Positions 46,381 through 58,888 of a stretch of 64,000 nucleotides of DNA are shown here, piece after piece. Position 1 is the stretch's first letter, and each line of letters starts with the position of its first letter. The position numbers were made by a program, and so were the translations under genes. The DNA is from Theropithecus gelada (Eukaryota; Chordata; Mammalia; Primates; Cercopithecidae): assembly GCF_003255815.1 (NCBI RefSeq), contig NC_037670.1, forward strand, positions 64,477,376-64,541,375. Reading direction: 5' to 3'. Below the pieces are notes generated by a model that saw nothing but the letters and a program-made list of their open reading frames with translations, searched no databases and had not been told where the DNA came from.

Positions 46381-48124
46381 TGACCATAGGCCATTACAAA
46401 ATCTGTACCTGACAGGCCTCATGGGGGAAACTAGCCCTTCCTCTATGAGAACTGGTGCACAGCCAACACACTGAGTCTCTGAAAGAAGTCCCAGTCAAGG
46501 TCTCAGGCTCCTTCGGCCAGTCATGCTTTTACATGTATTGGCATTTCTAGCCAGGTGACTTCATTCTTAGCTCTTCATCTGAGTCCTTCATCATCTCTGC
46601 TGAGACCTCATTATGGGAGAAGCGAGGGAAAACCTTAATGACACATTTCCCTACCCTGACTACGTACCCAATACTTTTCCACCCTAGCCTTTAACCCTCT
46701 CCTTCTTCAGGAAATATAAATAACCCAAACTGACCCCACAGACCAGCAAACAATGACCAATTACTATTTAGAAACTGGAAAGAATGTGCTGAAGAACAAC
46801 TCCTTCTCACAACCTCCTCACTGTAACACAAATCTACACATAGAAGGTGCACAAAACTAAACAAGACATCTGTGAAGAGAAGTGCTGCATGACTGGGGAA
46901 AACTATACCTTTCAGTGCCTTTGACATACCTTGACTGTACCTTTTTATAGCCTGGATATTTATACCATGAACATGCATTGCATATTTAAAAATATTTAAA
47001 ATGATCATGCCAAATGCAAATGCTAAAGCAATATCACAAGACATATATATATAAGTATACACATAATATATATGTAGATACACAGCCATATATATATCTA
47101 TATATACACACACATACATATATGTAATAACTCAAAACGATAAGGTATCATCATTCTTTTTGGAAATCACAATATATTAGTATCATTACAGAGGATGATA
47201 CCAAATGTTTATATTATTTGTACTACATAATTTTGTCAATCATCTGCTGTATTCACAGGTAACAAATTATATCAAAATCACAACTTTATGCCTGTTAGTT
47301 TCAGGATGCATATGTATCTTTGAACATGTAACAAACACCAAAAAATAAAATAATAACATCTAAAAGTAAAGACAGCATCTTGTCCCCCAGTGGTTCCTTT
47401 TTAATATTCTCTGTTGCTTATTAACATGTCACTCTTCAAAAATTCGTGACTCAAACATCTCTACTTCAAAATTATATTTGATTCTATTTTTTTCAAGGCC
47501 CCTGGTCAAGATTTATGGTTCTATGGTATTCAATCCATGTTTGCATATTTCATTTCTGTGTCTTTAACTCCTCAGCTCTTTTCTTTGTTTCGTTACCCAT
47601 GATCCCTTGCCTAGATATCTGAAGAAAAGAAGGGTTTTTGTCCATGATGATTCACACTTTGCCTTATTGGATTTATTATTCAAAACCAAAGCTCTAACTT
47701 CCAACCTTAGATGTCACTAAGGAATGACATTTCTAATATTTCCCTAAAATGCCCATAGAATTAAACAAAAACTTAGCCCACAAAAAAGTAGTATAATAAT
47801 AACCTTAGAAGGTGTCCTAATAGTTACAAGACAGAAGTGAAGAGTGGCACTAAAACAAACAACCAAAAACTATCACAACTGCAGCTCAGATCATAATAAG
47901 GATTCGAATCATAAAGAGAGGATATATGAAGGAAAAAAAGATAGGGAAATTTTGTATCCACCCCTTCATACATATTCATATGTTCTCTGAACCCCGGCTC
48001 AGAGAGGAAGGAAGCTTTCCAACCAGAAGACAGGGCACTTTGCTCCTCAAACCCTGAGGGCTGCTCATGAGACAGGGCCTGTTTTCATGTTCTACACTTA
48101 TTCAGAAAGCTCTCAGAAAAGACA
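46381..48124. other. ABCA13: ABCA13 intron, single copy with TA/CA tract
   Basis: Includes a moderately GC-rich stretch at 46380-46900 without an assignable repeat, then the TA/CA tract at 47040-47127. The 142-codon minus-strand ORF at 46691-47119 begins inside that tract and has no domain I recognise. Confidence 0.4.
47040..47127 (+). repeat. (TA)n/(CA)n mixed dinucleotide tract
   Basis: Alternating purine-pyrimidine DNA with several 'atatatat' blocks separated by 'gtatacacata' and 'agatacacagcc', ending 'acacacacatacatatatgt'. It can form cruciform or Z-like DNA and is likely variable in length. Confidence 0.88.
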
Positions 48125-49421
48125 GCCTGCGAAAGAATGAAATTGGACACCTATCTTATGCCATATGCAAAACTCAATTCAAAATAAATTACAGCTTGAA
48201 ACTCAAGATGCAAATCTATAACATTAGCAGGAAAAAATAACATAGGAGATAAAACTACATGACGTTGGTCTGGGCAATGATATTTTAGACCTGACTCCAA
48301 AAACTCAAGCAATAGAAACAAAGACAAATGGGATTATATCAAAATAAAAAGCTTCTGCACATCACAGAAAACAACAATGAAGAGACAATCTATGGATTAG
48401 GAGAAAATATTTGTAAGCCATATATCTGATAAGCTATTAATATCCAAAATATATTAGAAATTCAAAAAAACTTTCTTTAGAAAGAAAACCAATTATCTGA
48501 TTAAGAAATGGGCAAGAAACACATTTCTAAAAATAAGACATCTGAATGGCTAATAGATACATGAAAAAATGTTCAACATCTCTAATCATTAGGGAGATGC
48601 AAATTAAAAACACAATGAGAGATCACCTTACATTTGTTACATCTATTATCAAAAAGAGAAAAGACAAGTGTTGGTGAGGATGTGGAGAAAAGGGAATCTT
48701 TATACACTATTGATCAGGAAAGTGTATTAGTATAAACACTACGAAAGAGAAAGTATAAAGATCACTCAAAAAAACTAAAAATATAATATCATTTGACCCA
48801 GCAATTCTGATTCTGGGTATTTAACTGAAAGACTTGAAATCATTATGTTGAAGAGCTAGCTGTACTCCCATGTTCACTGGAGTGCTATTCACAATAGCTA
48901 AGTTATAGAATCAACCTGCATGTCCAGCAAAGGATGAATACATAAAGAAAAAATATATATGCATATATACATACATATACATACAATGGAATACTATTCA
49001 GCCCTATAAAAGAAGAACTTATGTCATTTGTGATGATATGGAGAATTGGAGAACATTATGTTATGGGAAATAAGTCAAAAACAGAAAAACAAATACCACA
49101 TATTCTCACTAACATGTGGAATCTAAAACAACTGAAATCACAGAAATAGACAGTAGAATCACGATTACCAGAGACTGAATGGTGAAGAGAATCAGAAGAT
49201 AATAGTCAAAGCTCACAAAGGCTCAGTTAGATAGAATAAATAAATCCGATTTTATTTTGAGATCTATTGCACAACATGCTAAATACAACTAATAATTGAG
49301 TACTGCACATTTCAATATTGCTAGAAAGTAACTGTCTAACGTGTTTATCACAAAGAGTTAAAATATTTGAAGTAATGAGTATACTAATTAGCTTAATTTT
49401 GTTATTCCATATTCTCATCAA
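48125..49421 (+). repeat. 5'-truncated L1 3' end (L1PB/L1MA-like)
   Basis: ORF2 C-terminal and 3' UTR text in order: 'attggacacctatcttatgc', 'tgacgttggtctgggcaatg', 'gttcaacatctctaatcatt', 'acccagcaattctgattctg', 'atggaatactattcagccct' and 'taccagagactgaatgg'. All frames are broken. It ends where the next L1 begins, so two L1 copies lie head to tail. Confidence 0.85.
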
Positions 49422-49431
49422 AAATCATAAC
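49422..49431 (+). repeat. Probable target site duplication, left copy, of the 49432 L1
   Basis: AAATCATAAC occurs here and again at 57254-57263, immediately after the 3' end of the L1. The second copy is preceded by TT, a normal L1 endonuclease context. Confidence 0.65.
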
Positions 49432-51280
49432 GGGGGTGGAACAAGATGGTAGAATGGAAGCCTCCGCTGATTGCCCCTCCTGCAGAAACATCAAATTTTA
49501 ACAACTAACTACACACAAAAAAGCACCATCGTAAGAACCAAACATTAAGTGAGTAATTACAGTACCTGGTTTTAACTTCATATCACCAAAAGAGCCACTG
49601 AAGAGGGTTGGAGAGACAGTCACAAATCGCTGATGACATCCCTCCCCCATACCCCTGCAGTGGCTGTATGGTGTGGAGAGGCAATCTATGCACTTGGGGG
49701 AGGAAGAGCACAGTGACTGGGGGACTTGGCACTGAATTAAATGCTGCCCTGTCACAGCAGAGAGCAAAATCATGCAGGGCTCAGTCAGTGCCCACACATG
49801 GAGGTAGCATTTGGACCAGCCCTAACCGGAGGGGAGTCATCCATCCCAGCAGTTGGAACCTGAGTTTCAGCAAGCCTCACCAACTCTGGCTAAAGGGCTC
49901 TAGGGTCCTAGGTAAACTTGACAGGGAGCCTAGAACAAAAGGACTAAAATTCCTAAGCAAATCCTAATTCTAGGCTGGGATTACAGCCAGTGGACTAGGG
50001 TGGCACATGACCTAGGGAGACACCAGAGGGGTCAGCTAAGGAAGTCTTTGCACCACCCTTCCCTCAACCCAAGGCAGCATAGCCGGTGGCAACAAAAGTG
50101 GCTCCTTCCTTCTGCTAGAGAGGAGAGCCAAGAGTAAACAGGACTTTGTGTTGCATCTTGGATAACAGCTCAGCCACAATCAAATAGGGCACCAGGCAAG
50201 TTCATGAGGCCTCCAATCTGGGCCTTGGTTCCTGGATGACATTTCTAGAATAACCTCAGGCAGAAGGGAACCTGCTACCTTGAAAGGAAGAACCCAGTCC
50301 TGGCAGGTTTCATCGCCTGATGACCAAAGAATCTTTGAGTCCTGAATAACCAGCAGTGATACCCAGGTAATATGTCTTGGGCCTCAGATGAGACTGAGTC
50401 ATGTCGGCTTCAGGAGAGATCCAGCACATTCCTAGCTGTAGTGGCTATGATAAAATAATCTGTCTATTTGAGAAAGGCAGAGGGCAAAGGAAAGAGGACT
50501 TTGTCTTGAATCTTATGTACCAGCTCAGCCATAGTGGGGTGGAGCACCTTTGGTACCTGAGTGAGCTCTTAGGGTATCAGAGTGAAAGTGCTCTTACGGT
50601 ATCTTGGACATTATTTCTGGACCTGCCTTGGACCAGAAGGGAGCCCACTGCCTTGAAGGGTGAGTCACAGGCCTGGCAGCATTTATCACAAGCTGATTCT
50701 TGGGCTTTAAAGGGACATCAGCCTTGGCCTCGAAGAACTCGCTGTGAGCCAGTGGTGATGGTGGCCACTGAGAGAGGTTCCTCTGCCGGTCAAAAGGGAG
50801 GAAAGGGAGGGAAGGATTCTGTCTTGTGGTTTGAGAGCCAGCTTAGCCACAGCAAAATAGAGTACCAGGTAGATTTCTAAGTTACTTGACTCTAATTCCT
50901 GGATCCCAGACAGCTTCTCTGGGCCCACCCAGGGCCTGGGGGAACTCACTGCCCTGAAGGGAAGGACACAAACATGTGTCCTGGTTTCTCTACCTGCTGA
51001 TTGTAGAACCCTAGGGCCTTGAGTGAACATAGGTGGTAGGCAGGTAGTGGTTATGTTAGGTAGTTAGATAGACATTAGCAGCTGAGAGGGGGCCAAAGAA
51101 GAGAGCAAAAAGGCTGTCACTATGACAGTAGCCCAAACCAAAAATATGGGCACAAACAAGCCCAGACTGTAAACACTAAAATAAATACTTAATTTTTCAG
51201 TGTCGAGACACTGACAAACATCTCTGAGCATCAAGGCCATCCAGGAAAACATGACCTCACCAAATGAACTATGGCAGGAT
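49432..51280 (+). promoter_or_regulatory. 5' UTR of the older L1
   Basis: GC-richer, with repeated blocks such as 'gaacctgctaccttgaaagg', 'gagcccactgccttgaaggg' and 'gaactcactgccctgaaggg' about 330-350 bp apart. This suggests internal tandem units, a known trait of older L1 5' UTRs. The 159-codon plus-strand ORF at 50401-50880 is a chance ORF in these repeats. Promoter activity today is unlikely but untested. Confidence 0.6.
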
Positions 51281-51468
51281 CAATCCTGGAGAAACAGAGA
51301 TATGTGACCTTTCACATAGATAATTCAAAATAGTTGTTTTGAGGACACTCAAAGAAATTCAAGAGAGCATAGAGAAGGAATTCAGAATTCTATCAGATAA
51401 ATTTAACAAAGAGATTGAAAAAATTAAAAAGAATCAAGAAGTAATTCTAGAGTCAATAAATGCAATTG

Positions 51469-51794
51469 ATGCCTGGGTGCAGTGGCTCATGTCTGTAATC
51501 CCAGAACTTTAGGAAGCCAAGGCAGGTGGATCACCTGAGGTCAGGAGTTCAAGACCAGCCTGGGCAACATGGTAAACCCCATCTTGACTGAAAATACAAA
51601 AATTAGCCAGGCATGGTGTTGTGCACCTGTAATCCCAGCAACTCGGGAGGCTGAGGCAGGAGAGTCACTTGATCCTGGGAGGTAGAGGTTGCAATGAGCC
51701 AAGATTGTGCCACTGCACTCCAGCCTGGGTGATAGAGTGAGACTCTGTCAAAACAAAAGAAAGAGAGAAAGAGAGGAAGGAAGGAAGGAAGGAG
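51469..51794 (+). repeat. Alu element with (GAAG)n tail, inserted in L1 ORF1
   Basis: Full dimer starting 'gcctgggtgcagtggctcat' and ending 'tgatagagtgagactctgtc', followed by an A-rich tail that has mutated into 'gaaagagagaaagagaggaa' and GGAA repeats. GCAATTGA flanks the element on both sides (near 51462 and 51795), a likely target site duplication. Confidence 0.92.
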
Positions 51795-52114
51795 CAATTG
51801 ACATACTAAAGAATGCATCAGAGCCTCTTAACAGTAGAGCTGATCAAGCAGAAGAAAGAATTGGTGAACTTGAAGACAAGCTATTTAAAAATACAGTCAG
51901 AGGAGGCAAAAGAAAAAAGAATAGACAAGAATGAAGCATGCACATAAGATTTAGAAAATAGCCTCAAAAGGGCAAATCTAGGAGTTATTGACCTTAAAGA
52001 GGAGGGAGAGAAAGAGAAAGAGACAGAAAGTTTATTCAAAGGGATAATATCAGAGAACTTACCAAACTGAGAGAAATATATCAACATTTAAGTACAAGAA
52101 AGTTATATTACATG

Positions 52115-52203
52115 GAGGCAAATGTAATTGTGGTAATTACTTTTAATTGCCAAAAGTAATTACTTTTAATGGCAAAACCATGATTACTTTTGCACCAAAC
52201 AAA
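52115..52203 (+). mobile_element. MADE1 miniature mariner element (miR-548-type hairpin)
   Basis: The right arm 'ccatgattacttttgcacca' and the core 'attacttttaatggcaaaa' match the 80-bp palindromic MADE1 transposon, derived from a Hsmar1-type mariner. The left arm 'aatgtaattgtgg' with 'taattacttttaattgcc' is more decayed. The two arms can pair over much of their length. MADE1 copies are the known source of the primate miR-548 microRNA family, and whether this copy is processed cannot be told from sequence. Confidence 0.85.
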
Positions 52204-53129
52204 TAGAACACCAAGCAGACTTAACCAAAAAAAGACTACCTCAAGCCATTTAATAATGAAACTCCCAAAGGTCAGGAATTAATAAAAGGATTCTAAAAAC
52301 AGCAAGAGAAAAGAAACAACATACAATGAAGCTTCAATATATCTGGCAGCAGACTTTTCAGTGGAAACCTTACAGGCAAAAAGAGAATGGCAAGACAGGA
52401 AAAACTTTTACCCTACAAGAGTATATCCAGTGAAAATATCTGTCAAACATGAAGGAAAAAAAAAATATTTTCCCAGACAAAAAAAAAGCCGAATGATTTC
52501 ACCAATACCAGACCTGTCCTACAAGAAATGCTAAAAGCAGTTGTTCAATCTGAAAGAAAAGGTTGTTGATAAGCAATAAGAAATTATCTGAAACACAAAA
52601 CTCACTGATAATAGTAAGCACACAGAAAAACACAGAATATTATAATACTGTAATTGTGGTATATAAACTACCCTTATCAAGTAGAAAAACTAAGTGATGA
52701 ACCCAATCAAAAATAATAACTACAATAACTTTTCAAGACATAGATAGCACAATAAAACTTAAAGAGAAACAACAAAAGGTTAGAAGCTGGAGGACAAAGT
52801 TAAAACCTAGAGTTTTTAGTTTTCTCCTTTTGCCTGTTTGTTTATGCAATCACTGTTAAGTTTATCAATTTAAAATTATCATCAATTTAAAATAGTGGGT
52901 TATACAATAGTATTTGCAAGCCTCATGGTAACTTCAAATCAATGAACATATAACAGATAAACAAAAAAATAAAAAGCAGGAAATTAAATCATACTACCAG
53001 AGAAAATCATCTTCACTAAAAGAAAGATGAGAAGGAGTAAAAGAAGGATGAGAAGATGCCAAAACAAACAGAAAACAACAAGATAGCAAGAGTAAATCCC
53101 TATTTATCATTAATATTGAGTGTAAGTTG

Positions 53130-56100
53130 ACAAAACTCTCCAATCAAAAAACATAGAGTGGCCAAATTAAAAAAATGTACAAGACTCAGTGATCTGCTGC
53201 CTACACGAAATACATTTTTCCTATAAAAATAAACATAGACTGAAAATAAAGAGATGAAAAAATTATATTCCATGCCAATGGAAACCAAAAAATAGCATGA
53301 GTAGATATATTTATGTCAGACAAAATGGGTTTCAAGACAAAAACCATAAGAAGAGACAAAGAAAGTCATTACATAATGATAAAAGGGTCAATTCAGCAAG
53401 AAGGTTAAACAATTGTAAATATTTATGTAACCAACACAGCAGCACTCAGATATATAAAGCAAATATTACTATGGATAAAGAGAGACATAGACCTCAGTAT
53501 CTGGGGACTTCAATGCTCACTTTCAGCACTGAACATATATTATAGACAGAAAATCAACAAAGAAACATTGAACTTAATCTGTACTGCAGAACAAATGGAC
53601 CTAACAGATATTCCAGAACATTCCCCCCACAACTTCAGAATATATATTCTCCTTCTCAGCACATAGATCACTGTCAAGGAAAGATCATACATGAGATCAG
53701 AAAACAAGTCTTAAAAGAGTCAAAAATTTGAAATAATAACAAGCATCTTCCCTGACCACAAGAGAATAAAGCTAGAAATCAAGAAAAAGAGGAATTTTGG
53801 AAATTGTAGAGACACATGGAAATTAAACAATATGTTCACAAATAACCAGTAGATTAGTAAAGAAATTAAGAAAGAAATTTAAAAATTTCTTCAAATGCTA
53901 ATGGGAACACAACATACCAAAATCTATGACATATAGCAAAAACAGTACCAAGAGGAAAATTTATAGCTATAAATGGCTACATCAAAAAAGAAGAAAAACA
54001 TCAAATAAAGAACTTAATAATCATATTAAAGAACGAGAAAAGCAAGAGCAAACTGAACACAAGATTGGTAAAAGAAAGATAAGAATAATAATAATAAAGA
54101 TTAAAACAGAAATAAATGGATGTGAAATAAAGAAAATAATATAAAAGATCAATAAAATAAAAATTTGTTTTTTAAAAAGATAAATAAAATTGACAAACCT
54201 GTAGCCAGACTGAGAAAAAAAGAGGGAAAACTTAAATAAATAAACTCAGAGATGAAAAAGGAGAAATTACATCTGATACCACAGCAATTCAAAGGATCAT
54301 TAGAGGCTACTATATGCCCATAAATGGAAAATCTAGAGGAAATGGATAAATTCCTAGACACATACAACCCACCAAGATTGAACCATGAAGAAATTCAAAA
54401 CTGAACATACAAATAACAAGTAACAAGATCAAAGCCATAATAAAATATCCCAGCAAAAAATAAAGCCTTGGACCCAATGATTTCACTGCTGAATTCTACC
54501 AAGTATTTAACAAATTAATGCCAATCATACTCAAACTATTCTGAAAAATAGAGAAGGAAAAATTACACACTCAATCTATGAGGCCAGTATTATCTTAATA
54601 TACCAAAATCAGACAACATATCAAAAAAAGAAAACTGTGGGCCAATATATCTGATGAATATTGATGCAAAAATCCTCAACAAAATACAAGCAAACAGAAT
54701 TCAACAACAAATTAAAAAGATCATTCATCACGACCAAGTGAAATTTATCCTAAGGATGTAAGGATGTTTCAACATAGGCAAATCAATCAATGTGATACAT
54801 CATATCAACAGAATGAAGGATAAAAACCATATAATCATTTCACTTGATACTGAAAAAATATTTAGTAAATTCAACATCCCTTTATAATTAAAAACCCTCA
54901 AAAAACTGGGGAACATCCCTTAATATAATAAAAGTCATACACAACAGACCCACAGCTGGTATCACACTGAAAGAGGGAAAACCTGAAAGCCTTTCCTCTA
55001 AGATCTAAAACACAACAACGACACCTACCTTCACCACTGTTATTTAACACAGTACTGGAACTTCTAGCTACAGCAATCAAATAAGAAAAAATAAATAAAT
55101 AAAAGGCATCCACACTAGAAAGGAAGAACTCAAATTATTTTTGTTGCAGATGATATCATGTTATATGTGAAAAAAATCTGAACAGTCTACCACAAAAAAC
55201 TACTAGAACTGATAAACAAATTAAAGTTTCAGGATACAAAATCAACATACAAAAATCAGTAGCATTTCTATATGCCAATAGTGAATGATCTGACAAAGAA
55301 ATCAAGAAAATAATCCCATTTAATATAACCACAAACAAGATTAAATATCTAGAAATTAACCCAACCAAAGAAGTGAAAGATCTCTACAATAAAAATGGCA
55401 AAACACTGGTGAAAGAAATCAAAGAAGGAACCAAAAAAAAAAGGAAAGATATTCAATATTCATGAATTGAAGAATCGATATTGTTAGAATATCCATATTT
55501 CCCAAAACAATCTATAGATTCAATGCAATCCCTATCAAAATACCAATGATATTCTTATAGAAATAGAGAAAACAACCCTTAAATTTATATGAAACCACAA
55601 AAGACCCAAAATAGCCAAAGCTATCCTAAGCAAAAAGAACAAAACTAGAGGAATCACTTTACCTGACTTCAAATTATACTACAGAGCCATAGTAACCAAA
55701 AAAGCATGGTACTGGCATAAAAACAGACACACAGGCCAATGGGACAGAATACAGAACCTAGAAACAAATCCATACACCTATAGGAAACTCATTTTTGGCA
55801 AAGGTGTCAAGAACATACATTGAGAAGAAGATGGTCTTCAATAAATGGTTCTGGGAAAACTGGATATCCACATGCAGAAGAATGAAACTAGACCCCTATT
55901 TTCTCATCATATAAAAAATAAAACCAAATCAATGAAAGACTTAAATCTAACACCTCAAAATATGAAACTATTACTTGAACAATTACTATTACTATTACTT
56001 TGGAAAACTCTCCCCAGGACATTGGTCTGGGCAAAAATTTCTTGAGTAATACCCTACAAACACAGGTGATCCAAAGCAAAAACAGACAAATGGGATCACA

Positions 56101-56810
56101 TCAAATTTAAAAACTTCTGCACAGGAAAGGAAATTACCAACAAAGTGAAGAGACAGCCCAAAGCATGGGAGAAAATATTTGCAAACTATCTATCTGAAAA
56201 GGGATTAGTAACCAGAATACATAACAAGTTCAAACAAATATACAGGAAAAATCTAATAATTTGATTTAAAAATGGGCAAAAAATCTGAATAGACATTTTG
56301 CAAAAGAAGACATACAAATGACAAACAGGTATACGAAAAGGTTCCCAACATCACTGATCATCAGAGAAATGCAAACCAAAACTACAAAAAGATATCTCGC
56401 CCCAGTTAAAATGGCTTTTATCCAAAAGACAGGCAACAAGCAACAAGTGCTAGAGAGGATGCAGAGAAAAGGGAACCCTCATACACTGTTAGTAGGAATG
56501 TAAATTGGTACAATTACTATGGAGAAAAGTTTGGAAGTTCCTCAAAACTAAAATTAGAGCTACCAAAGGACCTAGCAATCTCACTCCTAGGTATATATCC
56601 AAAAGAAAGGAAATCAGCATGTAAAAGGGATATCTGCACTCCCATGTTTATCGCAGCACTGTTCACAATAGGTAAGATTTGGAAGTAATCTAAGTGTCCA
56701 TCAGCAGATGAATAGATAAAGAAAATGTGGCACATATACACAGTGGAGTACTATTCAGCCATAAAAGAGAATCCCACTATTTGCAACATATATGGAACTG
56801 GTGGTCATTG
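53130..56810 (+). pseudogene. L1 ORF2 relic of the older L1
   Basis: Diverged endonuclease text near 53180-53800 gives way to reverse-transcriptase text near 54640-55300. The latter shows 'gccaatatatctgatgaata', 'gcaggctt'-type priming words and 'agtttcaggatacaaaatca'. C-terminal text runs to about 56810 ('ggaatgtaaattggtacaat'). The longest open stretches are under 80 codons, so no product is possible. Confidence 0.8.
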
Positions 56811-57253
56811 TGTTAAGTAAATAAACCAAGTACAGAAAGAAAAACTTTGTATATTCTCACTTATTTGTGAGAGCTAAAAATTAAAACAATTGAATTCATG
56901 GAGATAGAGAATAGAAGGATAGTTACCAGAGGCTAGGGAGGGTAGTGGGTGTGTGGGGAGGGAAATGGGGATGATTAATGGGTACAAGAAGGAGTTGTAA
57001 AGAATGAATAAGACCTAGTATTTGACAGCACAACAGAGTGACTATAGTCATAATAACTTAATTATGCATTTTTAAATAACTAAGAGTATAATTGGATTGT
57101 TATAACAAAAAGGATAAGTGTTTGAGGGGGCAGATACCCCATTTGCCATGATGTGATTATTATGCACTGTATGCCTCTATCAAAGTATCTCATGTACCCC
57201 ATAAATATATATACCTCTTATATACCAACAAATATTAAAAATTAAACAAAATT

Positions 57254-57263
57254 AAATCATAAC
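57254..57263 (+). repeat. Probable target site duplication, right copy
   Basis: AAATCATAAC, identical to 49422-49431, follows the A/T-rich end of the L1 3' UTR. It is short, so some chance of coincidence remains. Confidence 0.65.
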
Positions 57264-58888
57264 ATTACTTTGTACCCCATAAATATATACAACTATAATT
57301 TGTCAATACACATTTTTTTCTTAAAAAAAGGCAACAAAGGTGAGGAACAATTCTCCCACAATACGAAGGAAGTACAAAGTAAAAACTTGCTAAAAACCAA
57401 GACTATACATTTCTATTCAACCTATATTATATGTCCAAATTCTCTATCCAAACACCACCAAAGTAAGCAGAGAGAATTCTACTATCGCTGTTGATAAACA
57501 TCAACTTAATAAAAAGTTTACATTTTCTTAGATAAGTAAAACAACATCCTCTAAAAACAACAGTGGAAAGGGAACAAAATCTAGAAGATTCAGCAAAACA
57601 CGTAACTGAATATTAAGGAAAGACATTGGTATTTTCAGAAGAATGCAAGATGAAGCAGTGTCAGTGAAATAGAAATACAAAACCCAAGGAAAGCAACGTC
57701 TGAGATAAAATTGTAACTTTTTTTTTTTTTAAGGACCTCTAAAATGAGAATAACAGGTTAATAGGTTAAAATTAGTAAGGACTCCAAGGAAACCAAAATT
57801 ATTTTCTTAAATAAAAAAAAAACTATGAATAAAGGCTAAAAGGAAAATGAAAATACTACTTAGCCTTGATGATTTGACAAGGAGTTCAATGGGTTTTGTT
57901 TCCTCGCTTTTTTTGGTTAACTTCAGAGTAAAGAACATAAAACATGTAAATATCTGAACAAGAAGCAAAGTGAGGCTGCCTTGGACCTCTCCATTGAACG
58001 CTGACTGTCAGAAAACAGTAGGACAATGCCGAGTCTGGTGAGAAAACATGTGACCTAAGAATGGCATGTGCATTCTTGTCTTTCAGAACAGAAGGCAACT
58101 GAAACCTGTTCTCTGATAGTCAGGAAATCAGGACAGGGAATCTCCCACTGCAGTCATCCTTCATTACAAAAATAAAAAACAACTAAAATTAGTTTTACCA
58201 AATTGAGAACTAAGCATTATTAAAATGAATGAAAAAGTTGGCGGTCAGTAGAAACAAATTAAAACAGACATATATCTTTAAAAAAAAAAAAAAGGAGTGC
58301 AATATGTACAAATTTATTTGAAAAGAAAAAATAAGAAGAAAGTAATAACCCAAAAGCAGTCTAAATCTAAAATCAAAGAACATTATCAAGACTGGAGAGA
58401 AAAAGGACAGATCTAATAATCCTTAGACTTATGTGTCTGTAACTCAAAAATATTCCACTATTGATTCTGGAAATTCAAATTTTTGAAAAATTCAAAGGAA
58501 TACAACATGATCACATGGGATTACAGTGGCAATGCAAAAGTGGTTTTAGTGAATCTGGACATCTAATTAAAGATGAAGTTTAAATGTACATTTTACTTTT
58601 ATTGCCTCACCAAATTCTATCAAAATGATGGCTTACTCTATAGTGAATAGAGTCAGTAAGCCCTAGCCATATACCAAGGGTTTTCATTAAGGATTTTAAT
58701 GCTCACATATTAAGTAGGAGTGGACAATCATAAAACATTAGTTATTTGAAGGAAATAGGTACCATGAACAACATAAACAAACAAAATCTCCAGAAAATTA
58801 GAGGTAGCTGAAACAATGCAGAGAAACTAATTTAAAAGAAAAATACATCAATATTTAAAGGAAAAAATGATTTTTTCTTTGATTTTAT
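57264..58888. other. ABCA13: ABCA13 intron, mostly single copy
   Basis: AT-rich with T(12) at about 57719-57731 and an A run near 58280. I see no exon and no confident repeat match. Parts at 57530-57660 and 58380-58780 may be very old L1, but the signal is weak. Confidence 0.4.

Larger units (their letters stand above)
51280..52560 (+). pseudogene. L1 ORF1 relic with two later insertions
   Basis: Coiled-coil text 'gaaattcaagagagcataga' and 'cagataaatttaacaaagag' leads up to the Alu at 51469. It resumes with 'acatactaaagaatgcatca' and 'gctgatcaagcagaagaaag'. The MADE1 element then interrupts the RNA-binding region near 52115-52203. C-terminal text 'cttttcagtggaaaccttac' and 'cctgtcctacaagaaatgct' follows. 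No usable reading frame. Confidence 0.75.
49432..57253 (+). mobile_element. Near-full-length older L1 (L1PB/L1MA-like), inactive
   Basis: It starts 'ggggtggaacaagatggtag', a typical L1 5' end. The 5' UTR is long and GC-richer (49432 to about 51280). A diverged ORF1 follows at about 51280-52560, interrupted by an Alu and a MADE1 element, then an ORF2 relic at about 53130-56810 and a 3' UTR to 57253. ORF2 landmarks include 'aatggacctaacagatattc', 'gatttcactgctgaattcta', 'ttgatgcaaaaatcctcaac' and 'gaatactattcagcc'-like text at the end. No long frame survives. A 10-bp direct repeat flanks it. It is about 7.8 kb including roughly 0.4 kb of later insertions. Confidence 0.85.

Noticed and set aside
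46691..47119. 142-codon minus-strand ORF starting in a TA/CA tract
   Set aside because: Its N-terminus (many Tyr, Ile, Val) is a translation of the dinucleotide repeat. The rest has no domain and no splice support.
50401..50880. 159-codon plus-strand ORF
   Set aside because: It lies wholly in the GC-richer 5' UTR of an old L1, where chance ORFs are common. No L1 protein starts here.
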